A stretch of 33,054 bases of DNA, taken from NCBI RefSeq assembly GCF_014170305.1, contig NZ_LZZT01000035.1, forward strand, positions 1 through 33,054, written 5' to 3'. This document shows positions 16,173 to 24,900 of the stretch, one piece after another (position 1 is the first letter of the stretch; each line of letters opens with the position of its first letter). Source of the stretch: Achromobacter sp. UMC71 (GTDB taxonomy: Bacteria; Pseudomonadota; Gammaproteobacteria; Burkholderiales; Burkholderiaceae_B). Position numbers and translations under genes: made by a program. The notes beneath the pieces are model-generated. The model was not told where the DNA came from. It was given only the letters and a program-made list of their open reading frames with translations, and made no database searches.

Positions 16173-17663
16173 TCAGGATTTCTGGGCTTGGGCGGGCAGT
16201 TCCGCGACCAGGCGTAGCGAAATCGACAGTTCGTCGAGTTGGAAATGAGGCCGCAAGAACGCGACGGCCCGGAATACGCCAGGACGGCCCGGCACTTCGG
16301 CCACTTGCACCGAGGCTTCCCGCAAGGGGAACTGCGCTTTCTGCTCCTGGCTCGCGTTGTCGTCCAGCAGCACGTACTGCGAGACCCAGCGGTTCAGGAA
16401 GCTCTCGACCGATTGCGCGGACGCAAAACTGCCGATCTTGTCCCGCATCATGGCCTTCAGGTAATGGGCCACCCGCGACACGGAGAAGATGTATTGCAAC
16501 TGCGCCGACAGCACCGCGTTGGCGTTGGCGCTGTCGGTGTTGTATTTCTTGGCCTTCTGCACCGACTGGGCGCCAAAGAACGCGGCGTAGTCGGAATTCT
16601 TGCAATGCACCAGCGGGATCAGGCCCAGATCGCTCAGTTCCTTTTCGCGCCGGTCGGTAATGGCGATTTCGGTCGGGCACTTCAGCGCGATCTCGCCATC
16701 ATCGGTCTTGAAGGTGTGGGTCGGCAGGTTCTCGACCAGGCCGCCGCCTTCCACGCCGCGGATCGCCGCGCACCAGCCGAAGTCGGCGAATGCCGCGGTC
16801 AAGCGCGCGCCAAAGGCCCAGGCGGCGTTGCACCACAGATATTTGGAATGGTCGGTGCCGTCCACGTCTTCGACGAAGTTGAAGCCTTCGACCGAGGTGC
16901 CCTCTTTCGGGTCGTACGGCAGGCGGCCCAGGAAACGCGGCATGGTCAGGCCGACATAACGCGAGTCTTCCGAATCGCGGAAGCTGCGCCACTTGGTGTA
17001 TTCCACCGTGTCGAACACCTTGGCCAGGTCGCGCGGGCGGCCCAGGTCGGCAAAGGTGTCCAACCCCAGCAGCTCGGGCGAGGCCGAGGCGATGAACGGC
17101 GCGTGCGAGGCCGCGGCCACGTGCGACATCTGCTCGATGAAGTACATGTCCTCGGGCTGGCGCGTGATCTCGAAGTTGCCCAGCAGCGCGCCGAACGGCG
17201 AACCGCCGAAGGTGCCGAATTCTTCTTCGTAGACCTTCTTGAACATCAGGCTCTGGTCGAAGTCGATGGCGGTCTGGAAGTCGCGCACCAGGTCGCGCTT
17301 GGTGACGTTGAGCACCTTGATCTTGAGCATCGGCCCGGTGTTGCTTTCCTGGCACAGGTAATGCAGGCCGCGCCAGGTACTTTCGAGCTTCTGGAATTCG
17401 GCGCCGTGCATCACTTCGCTGAGCTGGGCGGAGATCAGGCGGTCCAGTTCAGCCACGCGGGCGTCCAACATGGCGGACAGGTTGTCGGACACCACCACGG
17501 TGCCCTTCATGACTTCGCGGGCCAGTTCGCCGATCAGGTCCTTGGCGCGGTCGTGTTCGGCGGTGGACTTGGCGACGCGGCTCTGTTCGACGATCTGGTC
17601 GAGCAGGCCCGCGTCGGCGGCGGCCGGAGCGGACGCGCTGTGCGCGGCGGCGGAGTTACTCAT
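16173..17663 (-). CDS. tssC: TssC large sheath subunit
   Basis: A 496-residue TssC (ImpC/VipB) protein. Diagnostic stretches include ESTWRGLHYLCQ, FGALLGNFEITR, the FADLGRPRDLAKVF region, SRYVGLTMPRFLGRLPY and WCNAAWAFG. With TssB it polymerises into the contractile sheath in the cytosol. ClpV binds its N-terminal helix (the Ala-rich start before LLDQIVEQSRV). The first base of its ATG lies 8 bases inside the tssB 3' end, so the two are translationally coupled, as usual for equimolar sheath subunits. Confidence 0.98.
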   Translation of the reverse strand: MSNSAAAHSASAPAAADAGLLDQIVEQSRVAKSTAEHDRAKDLIGELAREVMKGTVVVSDNLSAMLDARVAELDRLISAQLSEVMHGAEFQKLESTWRGLHYLCQESNTGPMLKIKVLNVTKRDLVRDFQTAIDFDQSLMFKKVYEEEFGTFGGSPFGALLGNFEITRQPEDMYFIEQMSHVAAASHAPFIASASPELLGLDTFADLGRPRDLAKVFDTVEYTKWRSFRDSEDSRYVGLTMPRFLGRLPYDPKEGTSVEGFNFVEDVDGTDHSKYLWCNAAWAFGARLTAAFADFGWCAAIRGVEGGGLVENLPTHTFKTDDGEIALKCPTEIAITDRREKELSDLGLIPLVHCKNSDYAAFFGAQSVQKAKKYNTDSANANAVLSAQLQYIFSVSRVAHYLKAMMRDKIGSFASAQSVESFLNRWVSQYVLLDDNASQEQKAQFPLREASVQVAEVPGRPGVFRAVAFLRPHFQLDELSISLRLVAELPAQAQKS

Positions 17664-18180
17664 TGCTGCCTCCCTTGCCGTTCTTGCCGGCTTCGCTGGT
17701 CAGTTGCTGCAGTTTTTCCGTGCTGCTGAGCACTTCGCCCAGCAGGTCTTCCAGCTTGTCGTTGCCGGCCAGCTTGTTGCGCAGGTCCGCCAGCTTGGTG
17801 CGGATGTCCAGCAGCTCCTTCAGGGGCTCGATCTGCTGCACCACGGCCTCGGGGCGGAAGTCTTCGACGGAACGGAATTTCAGGTCCACGCCGAACGTGC
17901 CGCCTTCGTCGGTCAGCCGGTTCTTGACCCGGTACGCGGCGCGCGGCTCCAGGCCGCGCATCACGTCGTCGAAGTTGTCGACGTCGATGTTGACGAACTT
18001 GCGGTCCTTCAGGCGCGGCAGCTCGGCTTCGGACTGGGCGCTGAAGTCGCCCACCACGCCCACGACGAAGGGCAGTTCTTTCTGCTCGATTGCGTCGCCC
18101 TTCTCGACGTCATAGGTCAGTTGAACGCGGGGCGGGCGTACTTTCTGGAGTCTTTTCTGAACGCTTTCTTTCTTAGCCAT
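17656..18180 (-). CDS. tssB: TssB small sheath subunit
   Basis: A 174-residue TssB (ImpB/VipA) protein. RVQLTYDVEKGDAIEQKELP, FVVGVVGDFSAQSE and KDRKFVNIDVDNFDDVM are the conserved core blocks, and the C-terminal region around IEPLKELLDIRTKLADLR is helical. It forms the sheath with TssC. The ATG at 18180 is preceded by TTGGAG with a 5-base spacer. It lies 68 bases downstream of the TPR lipoprotein gene. That gap contains a GC-rich hairpin without a U tract. Confidence 0.97.
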   Translation of the reverse strand: MAKKESVQKRLQKVRPPRVQLTYDVEKGDAIEQKELPFVVGVVGDFSAQSEAELPRLKDRKFVNIDVDNFDDVMRGLEPRAAYRVKNRLTDEGGTFGVDLKFRSVEDFRPEAVVQQIEPLKELLDIRTKLADLRNKLAGNDKLEDLLGEVLSSTEKLQQLTSEAGKNGKGGSNE

Positions 18181-18248
18181 GGGGGCTCCAAGCGGGATGC
18201 GAATTGACGAAGGCGAGCGGACCCGGCCTGCCGGGGCCGGCGGGCCGA

Positions 18249-18974
18249 TCAGGGTTTGAGAAGATTGCCGAACGGGTCGGGCGCACGCCCCCCGGCGGGT
18301 TGCGCCGGCGGGGCGGATTGACCGCTGCCGGCGGATTGGACTGCGGGTTGGCGAGCGGGTGGGACCGCGGGCTGGCCGGCGCCGCCGGCCTGGGTCGGGC
18401 TCGTGGCCTGGCCCGGTTGGGTGGCAGGCGCCGCGCTGGCGGCGGGCGAGACCGGCGGCGCGTCCTGACGCTTGGGCGGCGGGCGCGTGCCGCCGCCACG
18501 CGGCGGCTTGCGGCCTTCGGGGAACAGCACGTCCTGCCCCAGCGTTTCACGCATCGCGGCGGCCAGCGCCACCGCATCGGTGCGGGCGTTGCCCGCCAGC
18601 AGCGCGTCGGCGCGCAGGTCGGCCAGCGACTGCATGGCGACCCGCAGGCCGCCGACAGCGCGCACCGTCTTGGCGGTGAAATCCTCGGAATCCCGGTTCA
18701 GGGCCTCATCGGCCGCGACGATCGCTTCCCCGTATTTCTGTTCATCAAAGCGGATCTTGGCGATGTACGACCAGGGCTCGCCACGCGACGGATTGCGCAC
18801 CGCGATTTCCTGGAATTGGGCAACCGCCTGGTCGCTGCCTTTCGAGGCAAGCGTCTCGGTGGCCTGAGTAATCGACTGCTTGTATTCGGCGTCCGTCTGG
18901 GGCTTGTTTGTAGCCGCACAACCCGCCATCAATGCCGCCATACCGCCTATGAGGAAATACCGGGAAAGTTGCAT
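18249..18974 (-). CDS. TPR-containing lipoprotein at the head of the tssB operon
   Basis: A 241-residue predicted lipoprotein. A short signal sequence ends in the lipobox LMAGC (Cys19), followed by Ala-Ala rather than Asp, so outer-membrane sorting is plausible. Residues ~25-110 form TPR-like helical pairs (the pattern of EPWSYIAKIRFDEQKYGEAI followed by ADEALNRDSEDF). Residues ~155-241 are a Pro/Ala/Gln-rich low-complexity tail that could span periplasm or peptidoglycan. Genes for TPR lipoproteins often precede tssB in betaproteobacterial T6SS clusters and are thought to be accessory. It is distinct from TssJ, encoded divergently. The exact role is unknown. Confidence 0.8.
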   Translation of the reverse strand: MQLSRYFLIGGMAALMAGCAATNKPQTDAEYKQSITQATETLASKGSDQAVAQFQEIAVRNPSRGEPWSYIAKIRFDEQKYGEAIVAADEALNRDSEDFTAKTVRAVGGLRVAMQSLADLRADALLAGNARTDAVALAAAMRETLGQDVLFPEGRKPPRGGGTRPPPKRQDAPPVSPAASAAPATQPGQATSPTQAGGAGQPAVPPARQPAVQSAGSGQSAPPAQPAGGRAPDPFGNLLKP

Positions 18975-19130
18975 TTTTTAGGCACGTGTCTGATGTAACC
19001 AAGGGCCGCGTATTTCAACAACTTTTTGTTAGTACACCACTACAGTGCATTACGTCATGTAACTTGCCACGAAATGTCGTTCAACGTGCCGTCATCTGTA
19101 TGTTGTCTCCATGATCCGGTATAAAGAGCC
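18975..19130. promoter_or_regulatory. Divergent intergenic region of the two main T6SS operons
   Basis: These 156 bases separate the minus-strand tssB operon from the plus-strand tssJKL operon and are noticeably more AT-rich than the flanking genes, so both promoters are expected here. An imperfect dyad, TTACGTCATGTAA (19050-19062, five of six arm pairs matching), lies near the middle and is the best operator candidate. I see no convincing -35/-10 pair or sigma54 -24/-12 element for either direction. Confidence 0.6.
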
Positions 19131-19748
19131 ATGTCAAAACATCTCAATTTATCGCGATGCTTGGCGGCCACGATCATGATCGCGGCGGTCCCTTTAATTC
19201 ATGGTTGTGCAGCGGTTTCGGCGCTGGGCGCGGTGGCTGGAATTACCGGCACCGCGCTCGATGCGGCGGGCCTGAAAAAGGACCCGAATGCGCCCACCGA
19301 TGTGAAATTGGCGATCCACGCCGGAGAAAATTTAAATGCGAGCAGCGGTCAACCTGCGGCTGTCGTTACGAAAGCATACTATTTGAAGAATGCCGAGGCA
19401 TTTCAGCGCGCACCGCTCACGCAATTAGTTGATACTGAGCAGGAAAAGGCGGCACTGGGCGACAGTCTCATTGCGTCGCGCGAGATCACCCTGACGCCGG
19501 GACAGCGTTTCGAAAACATCGAAAAAGTGCCCAAGGGCGCCACGTATATCGCCGTCGCCGCCTTGTTTTACGCGCCAGCGCCGCAACGCTGGAAATATGT
19601 ATTTGAAGTCAAAGCGGTCGAAGACAGCGGCATTGTCCTGGGCGCGCACGCCTGCGCCCTGACGGTTGCCACCGGCAAGATCGTGCTGCCACCGGGCATG
19701 CCCGCATTCGATCCGTCCAGGCTCGGGTCGGTGCGATGCCCCGACTGA
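19131..19748 (+). CDS. tssJ: TssJ outer-membrane lipoprotein
   Basis: A 205-residue protein with a signal peptide and lipobox LIHGC (Cys26), followed by a transthyretin-like beta-sandwich typical of TssJ/VasD. Visible blocks include the DVKLAIHAGENLNASSGQPA strand pair, VVTKAYYLKNAEAF and the GDSLIASREITLTPGQ region. TssJ is anchored in the inner leaflet of the outer membrane and binds TssM to span the periplasm. The ATG at 19131 has an AAAGAG site just upstream. Codon use in the first third is more AT-rich than in neighbouring genes. It is the first gene of the plus-strand operon with tssK and tssL. Confidence 0.93.
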   Translation: MSKHLNLSRCLAATIMIAAVPLIHGCAAVSALGAVAGITGTALDAAGLKKDPNAPTDVKLAIHAGENLNASSGQPAAVVTKAYYLKNAEAFQRAPLTQLVDTEQEKAALGDSLIASREITLTPGQRFENIEKVPKGATYIAVAALFYAPAPQRWKYVFEVKAVEDSGIVLGAHACALTVATGKIVLPPGMPAFDPSRLGSVRCPD

Positions 19749-19815
19749 ATCCGGCCGCAACCCACGTCGTAATCAGACGCCCTCTGTATATAGCCATAGA
19801 CAAGAGCCAGCCAAC

Positions 19816-21162
19816 GTGAGTTATTCAGCAAAAGTATTATGGGGCGAGGGACTGTTCCTGCGGCCCCAGCATTTTCAACGCCAGGATGCCTACCATGAGG
19901 CCCGCCTGGCGGAAATGAGCCGGGCGCTGCACCCCTATTCGTGGGGGCTGCGCACGGTGCGCTTCGATGCCGCGGCGCTTGCCAATGGCATGCTGCGCGC
20001 CACCGAGCTGTCGGCGATTTTCCCCGACGGCGAAATCTACAACGCGCCCCATAACGACGACCTGCCGCCCGCCGTGGCGCTGGACAGCCTGGACGGCGCC
20101 AGCGAGGCGGTGTTCTACCTGGCGCTGCATCCGATGAAGGACATCGGCGGCAACTACCGCGATGCACAGCAGTCCCAGGGCTTTGACGCCCGCTACGCGC
20201 ACCACGACAGCCCCGCCCCCGACCTGTACACCAACGCCAGCACCGCCGAGCTCGCGTTCCTGCGCAAGAACGTGCGGCTGCTGTCCGAACACGAGCCGCG
20301 CGATGCGCTCCTGACCATTCCCGTGGCGCGCGTGCGCCGCAACGCCAGCGCAGGCTACGAGCTGGACACCAGCTTCATCGCCCCCAGCCTGACGGTGCAG
20401 GCCTGCGGCGCACTGTTCGAGCAGCTGCGCCGCCTGCTGGACGCGTTGCAGGCCAAGGTCAACGCGCTGTACGGCTTTCACCGCGAACCCAACAAGAACA
20501 TCATCGAGTTCCGCTCGGGCGACGTGGCCTCGTTCTGGCTGCTGCATACCGCCAACGAGGCCTATTCGGCGCTGTCGCACCTGTTCCACAACCCGCAGCT
20601 GCACCCCGAACGCCTGTTCCAGGAAATGCTGCGGCTGGCCGGTGCGCTGATGACGTTCTCCAAGGTGCATACGCTGGCGGACCTGCCTGCGTATCGCCAC
20701 GACCAGCCGGGCGCGGCCTTCGCGCAGCTGGACGAGATCCTGCGCGACCTGCTCGAAACCGTCATTTCGACCCGCTACTTCTCGATCGTGCTGGAAGAAC
20801 TGCGCCCGTCGTTCCACGTTGGCCGGCTCGATTCCGACAAGCTCGACGAGACCACGGCGCTGTACCTTGCCGTATCGGCCGCCACGCCCGCCAGCGAACT
20901 GGCCGAAACCGTGCCGCTGCGCTTCAAGGTCGGTGCGCCCGACGACGTCGAAAAGCTGGTGCTATCGGCCATGCCGGGCGTGCAACTGGCCTACACGCCG
21001 CAGGTGCCGCCGGCGGTGCCGGTCAAGCCGGGCGCCTGCTATTTCACGTTGCAGACGCGCGGCTCGCTGTACGACCGCATGCTGCAGGCCCGCAGCATTG
21101 CCATCTACGCCCCGTCCGGCATCCCCGAATTGAAACTGGACCTGATCGCCGTCACTCGCTGA
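19816..21162 (+). CDS. tssK: TssK baseplate-to-membrane-complex connector
   Basis: A 448-residue TssK (ImpJ/VasE) protein. The start VSYSAKVLWGEGLFLRPQHF is the strongly conserved N terminus of the family, so the GTG at 19816 is chosen over a longer in-frame extension that overlaps tssJ. Other blocks include AFLRKNVRLLSEHEPRD, FHREPNKNIIEFRSGDVASF and the C-terminal domain after VPLRFKVGAPDDVEKLV. TssK trimers bind TssF/G and contact TssL/M. It is followed by tssL after 25 bases. Confidence 0.96.
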   Translation: MSYSAKVLWGEGLFLRPQHFQRQDAYHEARLAEMSRALHPYSWGLRTVRFDAAALANGMLRATELSAIFPDGEIYNAPHNDDLPPAVALDSLDGASEAVFYLALHPMKDIGGNYRDAQQSQGFDARYAHHDSPAPDLYTNASTAELAFLRKNVRLLSEHEPRDALLTIPVARVRRNASAGYELDTSFIAPSLTVQACGALFEQLRRLLDALQAKVNALYGFHREPNKNIIEFRSGDVASFWLLHTANEAYSALSHLFHNPQLHPERLFQEMLRLAGALMTFSKVHTLADLPAYRHDQPGAAFAQLDEILRDLLETVISTRYFSIVLEELRPSFHVGRLDSDKLDETTALYLAVSAATPASELAETVPLRFKVGAPDDVEKLVLSAMPGVQLAYTPQVPPAVPVKPGACYFTLQTRGSLYDRMLQARSIAIYAPSGIPELKLDLIAVTR

Positions 21163-21187
21163 CCGGCACCCACCGCAAGAGCCCGCC

Positions 21188-21967
21188 ATGACCGCCGACT
21201 CGCCCTCGTTGATGCCCGGAGCCACGCTCCCCGCCCGCGCCGCCGATTTCTACGGCACGCGCCCCGCCAAATCGCTGCTGGACCTGCTGTACGACGGCTT
21301 CCTCATGCTGTTCCTGCTCAAGAGCGGACAAGAACCCGCCAGCGCCGCGTCGTTCTCGGCGCGGGTACAGCAGTTCCTAGCCGACTTCGAACGCAGCGCC
21401 AAGAAGCTCGATATCCCGGCCGAAGACGTCTACGCCACCAAGTACGCGTTCTGTGCGGCCGTGGACGAAACGGTGCTCAATTCCGGCTTTTCCATCCGCG
21501 ACGCCTGGATGCTGCAGCCGCTGCAACTGACCCTGTTCGGCGAGCAACTGGCCGGCGAGAACTTCTTTTCCCGCCTGGAAGACTTGCGCGCGCAGGGCGC
21601 GCCACGCCTGCAATCGCTGGAAGTGTTCTACATGTGCCTGCTGCTGGGTTTCCAGGGCAAGTACATGATCGAGGGCCAGGAAAAGCTGGGCTACCTGACC
21701 GCGCGCCTGGGCGACGAGATCGCGCTGCTGCGCGGCAAGCGGGCCGGCTTTGCGCCGCACTGGCCGCTGCCGGACAAGATCGCCCATACGCTCAAGCGCG
21801 ACGTGCCGCTCTGGAGCATCGGCGCCCTGTTCGCCCTGCTGGGCCTGTTGGCCTATCTGGGCATGGGCCACTTCCTGAACGGCGACATGCAGACCGCCAT
21901 GGCCCCGTACCACGACATCGTCAAGCTGGGGCCGCGCGCCGCGCACCTGACCATTTCGCTGCCCTGA
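21188..21967 (+). CDS. tssL: TssL inner-membrane protein (DotU type, no OmpA domain)
   Basis: A 259-residue TssL (DotU/IcmH-like) protein. Diagnostic motifs are KYAFCAAVDETVLNS, GENFFSRLEDLRAQ, and LEVFYMCLLLGFQGKYM. A cytosolic helical domain is followed by one transmembrane segment near residues 205-228 (SIGALFALLGLLAYLGMGHFL) and a short periplasmic tail. It lacks a peptidoglycan-binding OmpA-like extension, so another protein probably supplies that contact. In most clusters tssM follows tssL; here a vgrG-toxin gene follows instead. Confidence 0.95.
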   Translation: MTADSPSLMPGATLPARAADFYGTRPAKSLLDLLYDGFLMLFLLKSGQEPASAASFSARVQQFLADFERSAKKLDIPAEDVYATKYAFCAAVDETVLNSGFSIRDAWMLQPLQLTLFGEQLAGENFFSRLEDLRAQGAPRLQSLEVFYMCLLLGFQGKYMIEGQEKLGYLTARLGDEIALLRGKRAGFAPHWPLPDKIAHTLKRDVPLWSIGALFALLGLLAYLGMGHFLNGDMQTAMAPYHDIVKLGPRAAHLTISLP

Positions 21968-21990
21968 AGGTTCACGTTCCGCCACATGCC

Positions 21991-24900
21991 ATGACCGACC
22001 GTTCTTCCACGCCTTCGGGCTACAGCAGCCTGGGCGTTGCCGCCCTGTCCCAGAATGCGCGCCTGCTGCAAGCGCAGACGCCGCTGGGCGACGCGCTGAC
22101 CGTCGAACGCCTGCACCTGCGCGAAGGCGTCTCGGAACTGTTCGCCCTGACACTCGATTGCCTGGCCGCGTCCGCCGAACTGGACGTGGAACCCCTCCTG
22201 GGCAAGGAAATCAGCGTCAGCCTGTTGCTGGCCGACGGCACCTGGCGACGCTGGCACGCCGTGGTGGAAGGCGTGGACGCGCTGGGTGCCGACGGCGGCC
22301 TGGCGCGCTACCGCCTGCACGCCGCGCCCTGGCTGGCCACGCTGCGGCTGCGGCGTGACAGCTTCGTGTTCCAGGATAAGTCGGTCACCGACATCCTGAC
22401 CGAAGTGTTTGCCGACTACCCGCTGGCTTCGTTCGCCTTCGAGATCACCGAGCCGCCCGCGCCGCGCCCCGTGCGCACGCAGTACCGCGAGACCGACCTG
22501 GACTTCGTGCTGCGGCTGATGGCCGAGGCCGGCCTGAGCTTCCGCTTCGACCACCAGCAAGGCGAGCAGCAGGCCGGCAGCGGCGGCGCGCAGCACCGGC
22601 TGGTGGTGTTCGACACCCGCTCCGCGCGCCCCGACAACCCCGCCGCGACCCTGCGCTTTCACCGCAGCGACGCCACCGAATCCGAAGACAGCGTCACGCG
22701 CTTCGGCGCGGCCCGCCAGGTGCGCCCGAACGCGGTGACGCGCCTGGCCTGGAACGACCGCACGCTGCTGGCCCATGGCGCCCACGCGGCCTCCGACCTG
22801 GACGCCGGCGCCCTGCCCGCGCTGGAAGACTACGACTACGACGGCCATGGCCGCCACACGGGCGACGACTCGGCCGAACAACAGGCCGCCCGCAGCCTGC
22901 AGGCGTTCGAAGCGCGCATGCTGCGCTTTGACGGCGGCGGCACGGCGCGCCAGATGATGCCGGGCCATACCTTCACGCTGACGCAGCACGACCGCTATGC
23001 CCAGGGTTCGGGCAGCGCCATGGACGAACTGGGCGGCAACCGCTACACCCTGCTGCACGTCGAGCACGAAGCCGCCAACAACCTGGGCAGCCAGGCCGCC
23101 CAGGTGCTGGGCGCGGCCGATCTTGAGCGCGGCGCTTACCGCAATAGCTTCAGCGCCCAGCCCGCAGCCGCCCCGCTGCTGCCCGCCTGGCGCGCCAAGC
23201 CCACCGCCCCCGAAGGCGCCACCGCCGTCGTCGTGACCGCCGAAGACGCGGCCATCACCACCGGCCGCGACCTGCGTGTGAAAGTGCAGTTTCCGTGGCA
23301 GCGCGGCGAACGCCCGCTGGCCGGCGGCCTGCGCCATCGCAGCCATGGCGACGACGCCGGCAACGCGCCGGGCGATGACAAGTCCGGCACCTGGTTGCGC
23401 GTGACTGGCGCGCAGGCCGGCCCCAACTGGGGCGCGCACCACCTGCCGCGCCAGGGCACCGAAGTGGTGGTCGAATTCCTGGATGGCGACATCGACCAGC
23501 CCGTTATCGTGGCGCAGCTATACAACGACACCGACCTGCCGCCCTGGACGGCGGGGGTGGATGGCGATGCTAATCATCCGGGCACGCTCAGCGGCTGGCA
23601 TAGCCAGGCCCTGGATGGCAAGGGCCACAGCCAATGGCTGTTCGACGACACGGCCGGCCAGCTGCGTACGCGGCTGTCCAGTTCCATTGCCGCGTCGCAA
23701 TTGGGCCTGGGCTACCTGGTCAAGCAGGCGCCGGACGAGTCGTCGCGCGGACAATGGCGCGGCACGGGTTTCGAGTTGCGGTCCGACGCCTGGACCGTGG
23801 TGCGCTCGGGCCAGGGCATGCTGCTGTCGGCCAATGCCCGCGAAAGCGCCCGCTCCACCCAGGCCGATACGCAAGAGGCATTGCTGCTGCTGCGCGGCGC
23901 GCAGCATTCCGCGCAACGCATCGACAACCTGGCCACCCGGAGCCAGGCGCGGCCCTTGGCGGCCAACGAACAATTCAATCCGCTGATCCAGGCGGTGGAC
24001 CCCAAGGCTGACGGCCAGTACGCCGGCAGCGTCGGCGGCCAGCAGGCGGTGAAGGCCAGCGCCAATGAACGCAGCGGCAGCGACCCCGTCGAACGCATCG
24101 ACGGCGCCCGCTTGCTGATCGACGCGCCGAACTCGCTGAACCTGTCCACCCCGGCCAGCGCCATCCTGCATGCCAGCGAAAACCTGCACGCCACGACCCA
24201 GGCCGACGGCCACGTCGCGGCGCGCCAGACCTTTGCCAGCGCGTCGGGCCGCTCGACCAGCCTGTTCGTGCAGGACGGCGGGCTGCGCGCCATCGCCGCC
24301 AACGCGCCGGTGTCGATCCATGCGCATACCGACATGCTGGAAATGCTGGCGGGCCAGGACATCACCATCACGTCCACCACCGACAGCATCGAGATCCTGG
24401 CGAACACGCGCATCACCTTGCAAGCGGCCGGCGGCAGTATCGTCATGGACGGTGGCGACATTCTCTTCAAGGGCCCGGGGATGTTTTCCGTCAAGGGCGC
24501 CTCGCACAACCTGATCGGGCCGGCCAGCGATGCCGCCGCCCTGCCCGCACTGCCGTCCAGTCAGGTCGGCGACCCAATGCTGGTGACGGCCGAACTGGTG
24601 CACCGGCCCGCGGCCATGAAGGCGGTGGCCACCGGGGCCGGGCAGGCCCTGAATGCGGCAGGCGCGTCCGACGCCGCAGCCGCCAGCGGCAGCGCGTCTT
24701 CGCCGGGCGGCATCGGCTCGGCCCTGGCCGGCGGCGCCGCCAGCCTGTCCAGCGGCTTGTCGGCCGCCAGCGATACCGCGTCAAACATGATGGACAAGGC
24801 CAAGTCCCTGGCCAACGCCGCGTTCAAGCCGGTGCAGGACCTGGGCGCCATGGCCAGCAAGGCCATGGGGTCGGCGACCGAGGCCGGCACAAGCCTGGCA

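Noticed and set aside
18223..18240. CCGGCC/GGCCGG hairpin between the TPR lipoprotein gene and tssB as a terminator
   Set aside because: No T run follows in the direction of transcription; probably incidental to GC-rich sequence.
19119..19124. TATAAA just before tssJ as a -10 box
   Set aside because: Only 6 bases before the ATG, which leaves no room for a transcription start and ribosome site; the adjacent AAAGAG is better read as the ribosome site.
21853..23442. 529-codon minus-strand open frame opposite tssL and vgrG
   Set aside because: Antisense shadow with no recognisable domain; the plus strand encodes conserved VgrG motifs throughout.
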